The notes: generated from the sequence alone by a model not told the origin. Shown: positions 1 through 7,992, numbered from the stretch's first letter. The stretch: DNA of 64,000 nt from Oscillospiraceae bacterium (GCA_017465665.1 JAFTVU010000029.1:1-64000); one strand, 5' to 3'. Numbers and translations: made by a program.

Positions 1-87
1 ATGGATATCTACAACAAGGCGGATGAGCTGATGTATTCGGATAAGCAGGAGATCAAAAAGAATCATCCCGAGCTTTGCGGAAGATAA
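1..87 (+). CDS. C-terminal end of a GGDEF (diguanylate cyclase-type) protein, partial
   Basis: Frame 1 is open from the first base and stops at 85-87, encoding 28 residues. The stretch ADELMYSDKQEIKK matches the last helix of GGDEF domains, which usually ends in a pattern like A-D-x-x-M-Y-x-x-K. The catalytic GGDEF signature and any sensor domain lie upstream of the window, so activity cannot be judged. The ATG at position 1 is just an internal Met codon. Confidence 0.7.
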   Translation: MDIYNKADELMYSDKQEIKKNHPELCGR

Positions 88-102
88 AATCCGAAACAGG
101 CA

Positions 103-131
103 TTGACAAAACACAGAAATTATAATAAAAT
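103..131 (+). promoter_or_regulatory. sigma-A promoter of dapL
   Basis: TTGACA at 103-108 and TAAAAT at 126-131 are 17 bp apart. A TATAAT at 121-126 is also present but only 12 bp from the -35 box. The ribosome site AGAAAGGA precedes the dapL ATG. Confidence 0.65.
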
Positions 132-169
132 AAAAGAGTATTTTTTATCATAAGAAAGGAAATGACACA

Positions 170-1375
170 ATGGCAAAGTTAAATGAAAACTTCTTCAACC
201 TGAAGAAGAATTATCTGTTCATCGATATCGCAAAGAGGATCAAGGCGTACACTGCTGAGCACCCCGATGCAAAGCTCATCAGAATGGGCATCGGCGACGT
301 TACACAGCCTCTTGCTCCTGTGGTTGTTGAGGCTATGGAAAAGGCTTGCCGCGAGATGGGCGTCAAGGAGACATTCCGCGGCTATGAGGACAGCGGCGCA
401 GGCTATGATTTCCTGCGTGACGCAGTATCCGATTACTACAAGAGCTTCGGCGCAGATGTTCCCGCAGGTGAGATACATATTTCCGACGGTGCTAAGAGCG
501 ACTGCGGAAACATCATCGACATCTTCGGTGAGGGTAATGTTGTTCTTGTAACTGACCCTGCATATCCCGTATACGTTGATTCCAACGTGATGAGCGGCAA
601 CAGCGTTCTGTATGCTGATTCCAACGAGGAGAACGGCTTCGCAGCTATGCCTCCCAAGGATATCAAGGCAGATCTCATCTATCTCTGTTCTCCCAATAAC
701 CCCACAGGCTCTGTGTATACCAAGGCACAGCTCAAGGAGTGGGTGGATTATGCTCTTTCCAACGATGCTATCATCATTTTTGACGCGGCTTACGAGGCAT
801 TTATCACAGACGCTGAGCTTCCCAGAAGCATCTACCAGATCGAGGGCGCAAGAAAGTGCGCTATCGAGATCTGCTCCCTTTCCAAGACAGCAGGCTTCAC
901 AGGTACACGTTGTGGCTACACAGTAGTTCCTGAGGATATCATCCAGAAGAACAGCAAGGGCGAGGATGTGAAGATCGCTGATCTGTGGAACAGACGTCAG
1001 GGCAGTAAGTTCAACGGCGTTTCCTATCCCGTTCAGCGTGGTGCGGAGGCTGTATTTACTCCTGAGGGACAGAAGCAGACCAAGGCTACCATTGCTTACT
1101 ATCAGGAGAACGCACGCATGATCGCTGCTACCTGCGATGAGCTGGGCATCAGCTACACAGGCGGTATCAATTCTCCCTACATCTGGCTCAAGTGCCCTGA
1201 TGGTATGGGCAGCTGGGATTTCTTTGATTACCTGCTCAACGAGATCCAGGTGGTTGGTACTCCGGGTGCAGGCTTCGGTAAGAACGGTGACGGCTGGTTC
1301 AGACTTACCGCATTCGGTACTCACGAGGCTACCGCAGAGGCTATGGAAAGACTCAAGGGTCTTCTGAAGAAGTAA
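170..1375 (+). CDS. dapL: LL-diaminopimelate aminotransferase
   Basis: PLP-dependent fold-type I aminotransferase of 401 aa. It converts tetrahydrodipicolinate directly to LL-diaminopimelate, using glutamate as amino donor, in the short DapL branch of lysine and peptidoglycan-precursor synthesis. The opening LNENFFNLKKNYLFIDIAKR, the GIGDVTQPL motif, CSPNNPTG, and the Schiff-base lysine in SLSKTAGFTGTRCGY (about Lys239) are all typical of the family. Length fits. The ATG follows AGAAAGGA at good spacing. It stands alone between its own promoter and a strong terminator. The lysA gene at 11.5 kb supplies the last step of the same pathway. Confidence 0.96.
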   Translation: MAKLNENFFNLKKNYLFIDIAKRIKAYTAEHPDAKLIRMGIGDVTQPLAPVVVEAMEKACREMGVKETFRGYEDSGAGYDFLRDAVSDYYKSFGADVPAGEIHISDGAKSDCGNIIDIFGEGNVVLVTDPAYPVYVDSNVMSGNSVLYADSNEENGFAAMPPKDIKADLIYLCSPNNPTGSVYTKAQLKEWVDYALSNDAIIIFDAAYEAFITDAELPRSIYQIEGARKCAIEICSLSKTAGFTGTRCGYTVVPEDIIQKNSKGEDVKIADLWNRRQGSKFNGVSYPVQRGAEAVFTPEGQKQTKATIAYYQENARMIAATCDELGISYTGGINSPYIWLKCPDGMGSWDFFDYLLNEIQVVGTPGAGFGKNGDGWFRLTAFGTHEATAEAMERLKGLLKK

Positions 1376-1388
1376 TTCGATAAAAACG

Positions 1389-1422
1389 ATACGCCGCTCA
1401 GGAAAGAGCGGCGTATTTTTTT
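1389..1422 (+). terminator. Rho-independent terminator of dapL
   Basis: An 11-bp perfect stem (ATACGCCGCTC / GAGCGGCGTAT) with a 6-nt loop is followed by seven T residues. Confidence 0.9.
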
Positions 1423-1425
1423 GTT

Positions 1426-1896
1426 TCAGAAATCCAGCGGCTTAGGAGATATGAAGAACAGCTTCTTTTCAGTCAGTCCAAAAAGCAGCTCAGTGGTCTC
1501 GCCCTTGCGGTATTCGGGATAGCGGTTTTTTGTTTTCTCGCTGAGCGGTATTGTACGCTCTTCAAATTCGCATTGCCTGATATCGTAATAGATCACCTTT
1601 ACAGCCCCGACAGAGGTATACATAACATAGGCGGTAATGGCGTATATTTCGATGCAGTTCATCAGCCTGAGCTTATCTCTGGCAGTCAGTAGGAAAACAG
1701 CCAGAAGTGCTACGGCAAGAGCACCGTATTCAAATATGATGTTCAGCTCAGTCTCAAAGGAGATGATAAGCCCTATGACAGCAAAGCTGATAAGCGGTAT
1801 CACATCGTTGAAGGTGAACCGCGTCATAGCGTGTTTCTGTTCATACGAAACGGGGCGATACGCTTCTTTCAGAAAGTCAAGCTCATGTTCATCCAT
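1426..1896 (-). CDS. Small two-TM membrane protein of unknown function
   Basis: 156 aa from the ATG at 1896, chosen because AAAGGAGT lies just upstream on the minus strand (complement of 1902-1909). The frame extends upstream to 1923 without a ribosome site. The N-terminal ~30 residues are polar, followed by two closely spaced hydrophobic segments (about residues 33-51 and 55-70) and a C-terminal soluble domain that looks like a PH-like membrane-protein tail (ERTIPLSEKTKNRYPEYRKGETTELLFGLTEKKLFFI). I do not recognise a named family. It lies downstream of the phosphoglycerate-mutase-like gene and may share its transcript if the intervening hairpin is leaky. Its 3' end faces that of dapL. Confidence 0.75.
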   Translation of the reverse strand: MDEHELDFLKEAYRPVSYEQKHAMTRFTFNDVIPLISFAVIGLIISFETELNIIFEYGALAVALLAVFLLTARDKLRLMNCIEIYAITAYVMYTSVGAVKVIYYDIRQCEFEERTIPLSEKTKNRYPEYRKGETTELLFGLTEKKLFFISPKPLDF

Positions 1897-1924
1897 GTCT
1901 GTACTCCTTTGCTGATATATCAAC

Positions 1925-1947
1925 AGCCGCTTCGTAATGAAGCGGCT
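1925..1947 (-). terminator. Hairpin between apgM-like gene and the next gene
   Basis: A perfect 9-bp stem (AGCCGCTTC / GAAGCGGCT, loop of 5) sits just after the stop codon of the minus-strand gene. The downstream T tract on the minus strand is poor, so termination may be partial. Confidence 0.45.
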
Positions 1948-1953
1948 TTGCTG

Positions 1954-3159
1954 TTATTTCTGCAGGAAAACGTTGATAAGCTCGTGACCGACGGGTCTGA
2001 ATATACCCGAAGCCTCTGCGTGAGCCTCGTCGAACTTCTCAACACCGTTTACATCCTTTGTGCTGTCGTAGATGAGGTAGGGAACAGGGTTGGATGTGTG
2101 GGTCTTGAGATCGAGAGGTGTGGGGTGATCGGGGCAGATGAGGATGCGGATATCCTCGCCCTTGAATGCCTCCAGTATCGGACCGAGCACCTGCTCGTCA
2201 ATGATCTCGATAGCCTTTACCTTGTTCTGTACTTCTGCACGGTGACCGCACTCATCGGGAGCTTCCATGTGAACGTACACGAAATCAGCACCGTCCTTAA
2301 GTGCCTTGATAGCGGCATCTGCCTTGCCCTTGAAGTTTGTATCTATGTAGCCTGTTGCGCCCTCAACTTCGATAACATCCATCTGAGCGAACTTGCCTAT
2401 GCCCTTGAGCAGGTCAACAGCGGATATCATAGCGCCGCTCACGCCGTACTTCTCCTTGAAAGGAGTGAGCTCTGCGCGCTTGCCCTCGCCCCACAGCCAG
2501 ATGCTGTTTGCAGGGCGCTTGCCGCGTGCTATTCTTGCCTGGTTTACGGGATGATCCTTAAGCAGATCATAGCTGCGCTTCATCATATCCAGCAGCTTTT
2601 CAGCGTTGGGAGAGGTGCTGAGGTATTCTGTGATAACTCTGCCGCTTATATCATGGGGAGGTGTCATATCTCCCACATCAAGTGTGCCGTTGTTCCAGAT
2701 GAGACAGTGGCGGTAGCTTACGCCGCTGTAGAACTTGAACTCATCGTTTCCGAAGTTCTCCTGAACGTACTTGATGAGCTCTGCCGCTTCTGCAGTGGAG
2801 ATGTCATCGGAGCAGTAGTCCACCATTGTCTTCTTTGTGTAGTCGTCCTCATCGGAGAGAGTTACCAGATTGCAGCGGAAGGATACATCGGTGGACTTCA
2901 TGTCGATACCGATGGAGCCCGCCTCCAGCGGAGAACGTCCTGTATAGTAGATGGACGGATCATAGCCCAGCACGGAGAGGTTAGCCACATCGCTTCCCGG
3001 CTTAAGACCCTCGCCTACTGTCTTAACCATTCCCACCTCGGATACTTTTGCGATGCGGTCCATATTGGGCTTGTATGCCTTGCCCATGGGAGTTGTGCCG
3101 CCGAGATCCTCACGGGGAGTATCTGCCATTCCGTCGCAGAGAAGAACTGCGTATTTCAT
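1954..3159 (-). CDS. ApgM-type cofactor-independent phosphoglycerate mutase / proposed homoserine kinase
   Basis: 401 aa, alkaline-phosphatase superfamily metalloenzyme of the archaeal-type iPGM branch. The N-terminal metal/nucleophile motif is YAVLLCDGMADTP; other family signatures are GRSPLEAGSIGI, HMEAPDECGHRA and ICPDHPTPLD near the C-terminus (Asp/His metal ligands). Bacterial members have been proposed in family models to be homoserine kinases rather than glycolytic mutases. That is family-level knowledge and the sequence alone cannot settle it. The ATG follows AGGAGG at good spacing. Its own promoter is at 3197-3225. No thrA, thrB or thrC neighbour is present. Confidence 0.85.
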   Translation of the reverse strand: MKYAVLLCDGMADTPREDLGGTTPMGKAYKPNMDRIAKVSEVGMVKTVGEGLKPGSDVANLSVLGYDPSIYYTGRSPLEAGSIGIDMKSTDVSFRCNLVTLSDEDDYTKKTMVDYCSDDISTAEAAELIKYVQENFGNDEFKFYSGVSYRHCLIWNNGTLDVGDMTPPHDISGRVITEYLSTSPNAEKLLDMMKRSYDLLKDHPVNQARIARGKRPANSIWLWGEGKRAELTPFKEKYGVSGAMISAVDLLKGIGKFAQMDVIEVEGATGYIDTNFKGKADAAIKALKDGADFVYVHMEAPDECGHRAEVQNKVKAIEIIDEQVLGPILEAFKGEDIRILICPDHPTPLDLKTHTSNPVPYLIYDSTKDVNGVEKFDEAHAEASGIFRPVGHELINVFLQK

Positions 3160-3196
3160 AATAGTTGCCTCCTGATCTTATATTTATGTCGTTAAT

Positions 3197-3225
3197 ATTC
3201 TAACACAATTTTACTCGGAATGCAA
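3197..3225 (-). promoter_or_regulatory. sigma-A promoter of the ApgM-like gene
   Basis: Read on the minus strand: TTGCAT (complement of 3220-3225), a 17-bp spacer, then TAGAAT (complement of 3197-3202). Confidence 0.6.
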
Positions 3226-3243
3226 TATGCTTATGAAATTTTT

Positions 3244-4473
3244 TTAAAACCTGAAAAGCTCCTTTTCGTAGCGCTCCAGAGCGTATTCAAAAGCGTCAAG
3301 GCTGTCGATGTTGGTGGTGCCGTTGTCAAGACGGGTGTCGTGGTGGATATCGCGCTCGTCCCACACTGCGCTGTGCAGAGCCTCTATCAGGTGCGGACAC
3401 TCGTCCGAGATATGAATCCTGCCCGAAGCTATCAGCCTGTTCGTCATGTTGATGCGGGTGTTGATAGGACGTTTCAGCGCGTTGCGGACATCCAGCCTTA
3501 CAGCGCTGCGGAAGCTCTTTACCAGAAGCTGCTCGGCGCTGTCGCAGTAAGCGGCGCAAAGGGTAGGGCGCTGTTCCTTTTCACGGGCAATGTACTCCGC
3601 GAAAGCAGAGATGAGGCTCTCTGCGGAGCGGTTGCGGGCATCGTAATGCTCCGAGAGGACGTACACGTTTTTAAATCCAACGTCATACCCCACATGGCAG
3701 AACACGCTGGCACTGCCGTTTCCGCCGTAATCCACTCCCACAACGGAGGTCATCAGCCTGTTTTCGGTAAGGCACTCAGCAAGCTCATCGGCGGATATGA
3801 TGCAGCTGTCGGAAAAGGCATCGTACACTCTGCCCTCAGCCGCTACCCACATTCCGAGTATGAAGCGGTCGTAGAATACTCCCGAAAACTCTGTCTTGAG
3901 GGCTTTGACATAATCCTCGGGCAGGTGTGGATTATCCTCCAGAGTGAATCTCAGCGAGAGCAGGTCTGGCATCTCCTTATCCAGATAATCGCGCTTCAGC
4001 CAGTGAGAGGGAGTATCGGGATTGGTGGTTGCAAACAGCTTTGCGCCCTCCTCCGAAAGACGTGACAGCAGCATTGTGAAGAAATCCTCCCCGAAAAGGG
4101 AAAGCTCGTCACAGTATGCGCCGCGTAAGGTCATGCCTCGTATCTTGCCCTCTGCGCCTGCATTTGCCGCACCCTCGAGATAGATGCGCCTGCCGAACAG
4201 CCGCGCCTCCTTTTTGGTGACGCTGTAGGTAAAGCTCTTTCCGAAGAGCTCAGCCATAGGCTCAAGGACATTTCTTTTCAGTGTTGTGAGGGTCTTTCCT
4301 GCCATGAGATAGCTCTTCTCTTTTGGAGAGCCTGCCACCCATATCCCCCACATTATCATACTGATATAGGTCTTTCCGCTTCGCACGCTTCCCTCGAATA
4401 TGTTCAGGCGCTTCAGACCGCCGTTTTTCAGCAGTGCCAGCGCCTTTTTCTGTTTTTCGGAGAAATCATACAT
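3244..4473 (-). CDS. Orphan phage-type terminase large subunit (PBSX-like)
   Basis: 409 aa with the full TerL layout. The ATPase half has Walker A GSVRSGKT (residues 28-35), Walker B RGAYCDE (about 117-123) and coupling motif ATTNPD (about 148-153). The RNase H-like nuclease half has VGVDYGG (Asp248), YCDSAEQ (Asp311) and a C-terminal SLDAFEYA (Asp393). In phages this enzyme packages DNA into proheads. Here no portal, protease, capsid or tail gene is present on either side. It overlaps the upstream 83-aa gene by 8 bp, with GGAGGT inside that gene as its ribosome site, and both follow the spoIIA operon on the same strand. Codon use looks like the neighbours. All catalytic residues I can place are intact, so it does not look like a decayed remnant. 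Confidence 0.9.
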   Translation of the reverse strand: MYDFSEKQKKALALLKNGGLKRLNIFEGSVRSGKTYISMIMWGIWVAGSPKEKSYLMAGKTLTTLKRNVLEPMAELFGKSFTYSVTKKEARLFGRRIYLEGAANAGAEGKIRGMTLRGAYCDELSLFGEDFFTMLLSRLSEEGAKLFATTNPDTPSHWLKRDYLDKEMPDLLSLRFTLEDNPHLPEDYVKALKTEFSGVFYDRFILGMWVAAEGRVYDAFSDSCIISADELAECLTENRLMTSVVGVDYGGNGSASVFCHVGYDVGFKNVYVLSEHYDARNRSAESLISAFAEYIAREKEQRPTLCAAYCDSAEQLLVKSFRSAVRLDVRNALKRPINTRINMTNRLIASGRIHISDECPHLIEALHSAVWDERDIHHDTRLDNGTTNIDSLDAFEYALERYEKELFRF

Positions 4474-4717
4474 CTGTATCGACCTCCGAATAAGCCTGTA
4501 TCAGCTTTGCAAGCTTTTCGGTATCCTCTGACGATGAATTCTCCTCCACCATCTCAAAGACAAGCCTGAACACCTTTGCAAGCTTTTCCAGATCCTTTTC
4601 CGCAAGGGCGGAGATAAGCTCCTCATCGGTTATCTTCCGTGCGAACATCTCTCCGAATTTAATGAATGAGCGGTTGTGCTTTGTAAAGAACTCAGCCGCC
4701 GTCAGTTTTTTAGCCAT
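4466..4717 (-). CDS. Small protein upstream of and overlapping the terminase gene
   Basis: 83 aa, charged and helical, starting at an ATG behind a perfect AGGAGG (complement of about 4724-4729). I do not recognise a family. Its position directly before TerL, with an 8-bp overlap, is where a terminase small subunit would sit. It is shorter than typical TerS proteins and shows no obvious helix-turn-helix, so this assignment is only positional. The 80-bp gap to sigF contains no clear terminator, so it may be co-transcribed with the spoIIA operon. Confidence 0.7.
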   Translation of the reverse strand: MAKKLTAAEFFTKHNRSFIKFGEMFARKITDEELISALAEKDLEKLAKVFRLVFEMVEENSSSEDTEKLAKLIQAYSEVDTDV

Positions 4718-4797
4718 GCTGTACCTCCTGTGAATTTGTGTGTGGATATTTCCACAGGGTAAGCATAGCAGGGGATAGGGTGCAAATTACTGCAATA

Positions 4798-5442
4798 TCA
4801 CACCATCTTCTCACGCATGGCGGAAATTATCTTCCGCTCTCTCCGCGAGACCTGCACCTGCGTCATTCCGAGAATGGCGGCTGTCTGACACTGGGTAAGC
4901 TCTCTTTCGTATCTCAGCAGTATCAGCTCTCTGTCGCTTTCGGAAAGCTCAGCAAGGCACTGGCGCAGGGCAAGCCTGTCTATCAGCTTTTCCTCGCCTG
5001 AGGGCGTAGGGATATCGGTGGTGTTTTCATCATCGTCCGAGGGCGAGAGCGATATCGGCGGTATACCTGCGGCTATCGCTTCGGCGGCGGCTTCGTTGGA
5101 TACTCCGAGAGCCTCAGCAATGTCCGAGATGCGCGGCTCCTTGCCATCGGAGATAAGCCTGTCCCGTATCCGCGCGGCTTTCAGTGAAAGCTCCTTGAGG
5201 CTCCTGCTGACTTTAACAGCGCCGCCGTCACGGAAAAGCCGTTTTATCTCGCCGAGTATGACAGGCACCGCGTAAGTGGAAAAGCACAGTCCGCGCCCGT
5301 GGTCGAAGTTGTCGCAGGCCTTTACAAGCCCAAGGCTGCCTGCGGCGAACAGCTCCTCGTATTCTATGCCACGGCCTCTGAAGCGGTTTGCAAGCGAGTG
5401 TACCAGCGGAAGATTGCTCTCGATAAATTCATCGCGGTCCAC
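4798..5442 (-). CDS. sigF: RNA polymerase sporulation sigma factor sigma-F
   Basis: 214 aa. Region 2 includes ANRFRGRGIEYEELFAAGSLGLVKACDNFD and FSTYAVPVILGEIKRLFRDGG. The signature VKVSRSLKEL follows, then region 3, and a region-4 helix-turn-helix (LTQCQTAAILGMTQVQVSRRERKI). It directs early forespore transcription and is held inactive by SpoIIAB. Start is GTG at 5442, 1 bp beyond the spoIIAB stop, with GGGTGA as ribosome site. It starts close to region 2 and lacks roughly 35 N-terminal residues present in the B. subtilis protein. The spoIIAA-spoIIAB-sigF order is canonical. Confidence 0.93.
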   Translation of the reverse strand: MDRDEFIESNLPLVHSLANRFRGRGIEYEELFAAGSLGLVKACDNFDHGRGLCFSTYAVPVILGEIKRLFRDGGAVKVSRSLKELSLKAARIRDRLISDGKEPRISDIAEALGVSNEAAAEAIAAGIPPISLSPSDDDENTTDIPTPSGEEKLIDRLALRQCLAELSESDRELILLRYERELTQCQTAAILGMTQVQVSRRERKIISAMREKMV

Positions 5443-5443
5443 G

Positions 5444-5887
5444 TTATTTCACCCGTCTGCTGAGCTTCTTTTCCATCGTGACCGTTGTGCCCTTGCCGAC
5501 GGAGCTTTTCACTTTAAGCCTGTCCATGAAGCTGTCCATCACGGAAAATCCCAGACCTGAGCGCTCCTCCTCCGCGGCAGTTGTGAAAAGCGGTGTCATT
5601 GCCTGCTCTATGTTCTCGATGCCGCTGCCCTTGTCCTTTACGGATATGTATATCACATCGTTTTTATAGATACGCAGTGTCAGCTCCACCATGCCTAAAG
5701 TGTTTCGGTAGCCGTGCACTATCGCATTGGTGACCGCCTCGGAAACGGCGGTCTTTATCTCGCTTATCTCCTGCACTGTCGGGTCGCACTGGGAGGCAAA
5801 GGCTGCCGCCGCAGAGCGTGCGAAAGCCTCGTTCACCGAGATGGACAGGAACTGTATCTTGGCTTCGTTCAGTATCTCCTTTTTCAT
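5444..5887 (-). CDS. spoIIAB: Anti-sigma-F factor, serine kinase
   Basis: 147 aa GHKL-type ATPase. The N box is EIKTAVSEAVTNAIVHGY, the G1 box is VKDKGSGI, and the lid/G2 region is ERSGLGFSVMDSFMD followed by GKGTTVTM. It binds sigma-F and phosphorylates SpoIIAA. The ATG overlaps the spoIIAA stop (ATGA), with GGAG 7 nt upstream. The preserved Bergerat motifs and length close to the 146-aa Bacillus protein make this assignment safe. Confidence 0.95.
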   Translation of the reverse strand: MKKEILNEAKIQFLSISVNEAFARSAAAAFASQCDPTVQEISEIKTAVSEAVTNAIVHGYRNTLGMVELTLRIYKNDVIYISVKDKGSGIENIEQAMTPLFTTAAEEERSGLGFSVMDSFMDRLKVKSSVGKGTTVTMEKKLSRRVK

Positions 5888-6195
5888 ATCTTTACTCCTT
5901 CCGCCAGCAGCCTTGCAAGCCCTGAAAGCCTTATCACTGCCGCTATATTGGGTCTGACGTTCTTGATGATCATATCTCCGCCCACAGCCTGAACTGATTT
6001 CAGCCGTCCCAGTATCAGCCCTATGCCTGAGCTGTCCATGAAGCCTACCTGTTCAAGATCAAGTATAAGCATCTCAGGTCTTGAACGGGCTATAACGTCA
6101 TCAAGCTCTGCGCGCATGGAACGGGCGGTATGGTGGTCGATATCTCCGCAGAGCGCCGCGGTTATTCGTCTGCCATCGTTGTACAGCTTTATCAT
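5884..6195 (-). CDS. spoIIAA: Anti-anti-sigma-F factor (STAS domain)
   Basis: 103 aa single STAS domain. The phosphorylation site is in FMDSSGIGLILGR, with Ser56 aligning to the regulatory serine of B. subtilis SpoIIAA. Unphosphorylated protein releases sigma-F from SpoIIAB; dephosphorylation by SpoIIE is expected but that gene is outside the window. Starts at ATG 6195 with AGGGGGA upstream. First gene of the spoIIA operon. Confidence 0.94.
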   Translation of the reverse strand: MIKLYNDGRRITAALCGDIDHHTARSMRAELDDVIARSRPEMLILDLEQVGFMDSSGIGLILGRLKSVQAVGGDMIIKNVRPNIAAVIRLSGLARLLAEGVKI

Positions 6196-6501
6196 TGTAT
6201 TTCCCCCTTTTTGGTTTGTGAGGATATCTTACCACCACTCGCGTGAAAATCCTGTCGGTATGCATGAGAGAAATACAGCTTTTTATGACGCTGTGCGACG
6301 GTATCTGCCGTGCTGTTGAGAAAATCTGCACAGTCTGCTGAAACTTATGGAAAATTGTAAGAATAATGTATGATATTTTAGTGAAATCCCCTTGATTTAT
6401 ATGCTTAATTGTTGTATAATCAACTCGAAAGCTGAATAGCTTTTATTGAGGAAATGTGTGCGTGAATACGCTTTTGATACATCTTGGAGAAAGGACATAA
6501 A
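6196..6501. other. Divergent intergenic region, spoIIA versus glycosyltransferase
   Basis: No gene seen. The spoIIA operon is sigma-H-dependent in Bacillus. On the minus strand an AGGATTTT (complement of 6246-6253) could be a sigma-H -35 element, but I find no clean GAAT -10 at the expected spacing, so this is weak. The plus-strand promoter at 6392-6420 serves the glycosyltransferase. Confidence 0.3.
6392..6420 (+). promoter_or_regulatory. sigma-A promoter of the glycosyltransferase gene
   Basis: TTGATT (6392-6397), 17-bp spacer, TATAAT (6415-6420). Confidence 0.75.
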
Positions 6502-7986
6502 ATGAGCGACAAACTTAATGTCTGTCTTATGAACGATTCGTTTCCGCCGCTTATAGACGGCGTTGCGAATGCGGTGGTGAATTACGCTTCAGTTATCTCA
6601 TCCATCGGAAGTGCCACAGTGGTAACTCCCGAGTACCCCGATGCAAAGGATGAGTTCGGGTTTCCTGTTGTCCGCTATACCAGCATGCCGATCACGGAGA
6701 AGATGTGCGGTTACCGCGCGGGATATCCTTTCAGCTCCAGCAAGCTGGAGGCACTGAGCAATTCGGGCTTTGATATCATCCACAGCCACTGTCCGTTTGC
6801 TTCTACCGTTATGGCGAGGACTCTGCGTGAAAAGACAAATATACCGATAGTGCTCACATACCACACGAAGTTTGATATAGATATCCGCCGTGCGCTCCCG
6901 AACAAGCTTCTGGCAGACTCGGCGATAAAGCTGATAGTTGGCAATATCGAGGCGTGTGACGAGGTGTGGACGGTAAGCCGTGGTGCAGGTGAGAATCTCA
7001 GAAGCCTCGGCTACGAGGGTGAATATTACGTCATGGAGAATGGCGTGGATTTCCCCTGCGGCAGAGCAGGCAAGGAACCTGTTGAAGAGCTTCGTGCAAG
7101 GTACGGGCTGAGCGACGAGGTGCCTGTGTTCATGTTCGTGGGCAGATTGTTGTGGTACAAGGGCGTCCGTCTTATCCTTGACGCGCTGAAGATGCTTTCG
7201 GATAAAGGTATAGACTACCGAATGCTGATAGTCGGCGATGGCGCTGACCGTGCGGAGATGGAGCAGTATGTGGATGAGCTGGATATCCGTGACCGGGTGA
7301 TATTCACAGGCGCAGTTTTTGATCGTGAGGAGCTGCGCGTATACTATACGACAGGTGATCTTTTCCTGTTCCCGTCACTGTATGATACCAACGGTATCGT
7401 GGTAAGGGAGGCTGCTGCCTGCGGCGTGGGCTCGCTGCTTATAGAGGGCAGCTGTGCAGCTGAGGGTATAACTCATGGCAGGACAGGAATACTCACAAAG
7501 GATGAGCCTGCTGCAATTGCAGCGGAGCTGGAGTTTGCCGCGTCACATCTTGCAGAGATACGTCAGATCGGTCAGAACGCCATGGATGAGGTGTACATCT
7601 CATGGGAGACCGCAGTAAAACGCGCCTATGAAAGATATCAGGTGGTTATAGACAGGGCAAAGTCGGGCAGCACAGACAGGCAGGAGCGCTTCTTCTCCGA
7701 TGACTTCTTCCTGATGATGGATCGTATAACGGATAATATCCAGAGCTTCCGAAGCATACCTGCGAATATCCGCAGCATTCCCGATAATCTGCGCGAAAGA
7801 ACAGAGAACATCCGTGAGAGCGGCAGAAAACTGAGTGACAACATCCGCGAAAAGGGAGAAAACCTCCTTGAAAACGGCAGGCGCATCGGCGACAACATCC
7901 GTGAGAAGAGCGAAAATCTCATTGAAAACGGAAAGAAGCTGGGAGATAAGCTGCTTGGCAGGGATGACGATGATTTTTCAGAATAA
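6502..7986 (+). CDS. GT4-family glycosyltransferase with amphipathic repeat tail
   Basis: 494 aa from the ATG at 6502, behind GAGAAAGGA; a TTG at 6484 would place the ribosome site inside the coding region. The N-terminal GT-B half carries NDSFPPLIDGVANAVVNYA and HSHCPFASTVMAR. The C-terminal half carries FVGRLLWYKGVRLILDAL and the donor-binding FPSLYDTNGIVVREAAACG (EX7E-like). Closest in style to diacylglycerol glucosyl- or mannosyltransferases, acting at the inner membrane face (family inference). The last ~79 residues are a repeated charged amphipathic segment in which GRKLSDNIREKGENLLEN is followed by GRRIGDNIREKSENLIEN and a partial third copy. This tail is outside the catalytic domain and may bind membrane. 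Confidence 0.88.
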   Translation: MSDKLNVCLMNDSFPPLIDGVANAVVNYASVISSIGSATVVTPEYPDAKDEFGFPVVRYTSMPITEKMCGYRAGYPFSSSKLEALSNSGFDIIHSHCPFASTVMARTLREKTNIPIVLTYHTKFDIDIRRALPNKLLADSAIKLIVGNIEACDEVWTVSRGAGENLRSLGYEGEYYVMENGVDFPCGRAGKEPVEELRARYGLSDEVPVFMFVGRLLWYKGVRLILDALKMLSDKGIDYRMLIVGDGADRAEMEQYVDELDIRDRVIFTGAVFDREELRVYYTTGDLFLFPSLYDTNGIVVREAAACGVGSLLIEGSCAAEGITHGRTGILTKDEPAAIAAELEFAASHLAEIRQIGQNAMDEVYISWETAVKRAYERYQVVIDRAKSGSTDRQERFFSDDFFLMMDRITDNIQSFRSIPANIRSIPDNLRERTENIRESGRKLSDNIREKGENLLENGRRIGDNIREKSENLIENGKKLGDKLLGRDDDDFSE

Positions 7987-7992
7987 AAAAAG

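Noticed and set aside
3244-4473. Complete prophage around the terminase
   Set aside because: Neighbours on both sides are housekeeping or sporulation genes. No portal, capsid, tail, integrase or attachment repeats are visible.
4738-4760. Two near DnaA boxes in inverted orientation (ATATCCACA and ATTTCCACA) before sigF-distal genes
   Set aside because: Both have mismatches to TTATNCACA, only two occur, and no replication gene is near, so a chance TGTGGA/TCCACA hairpin is simpler.
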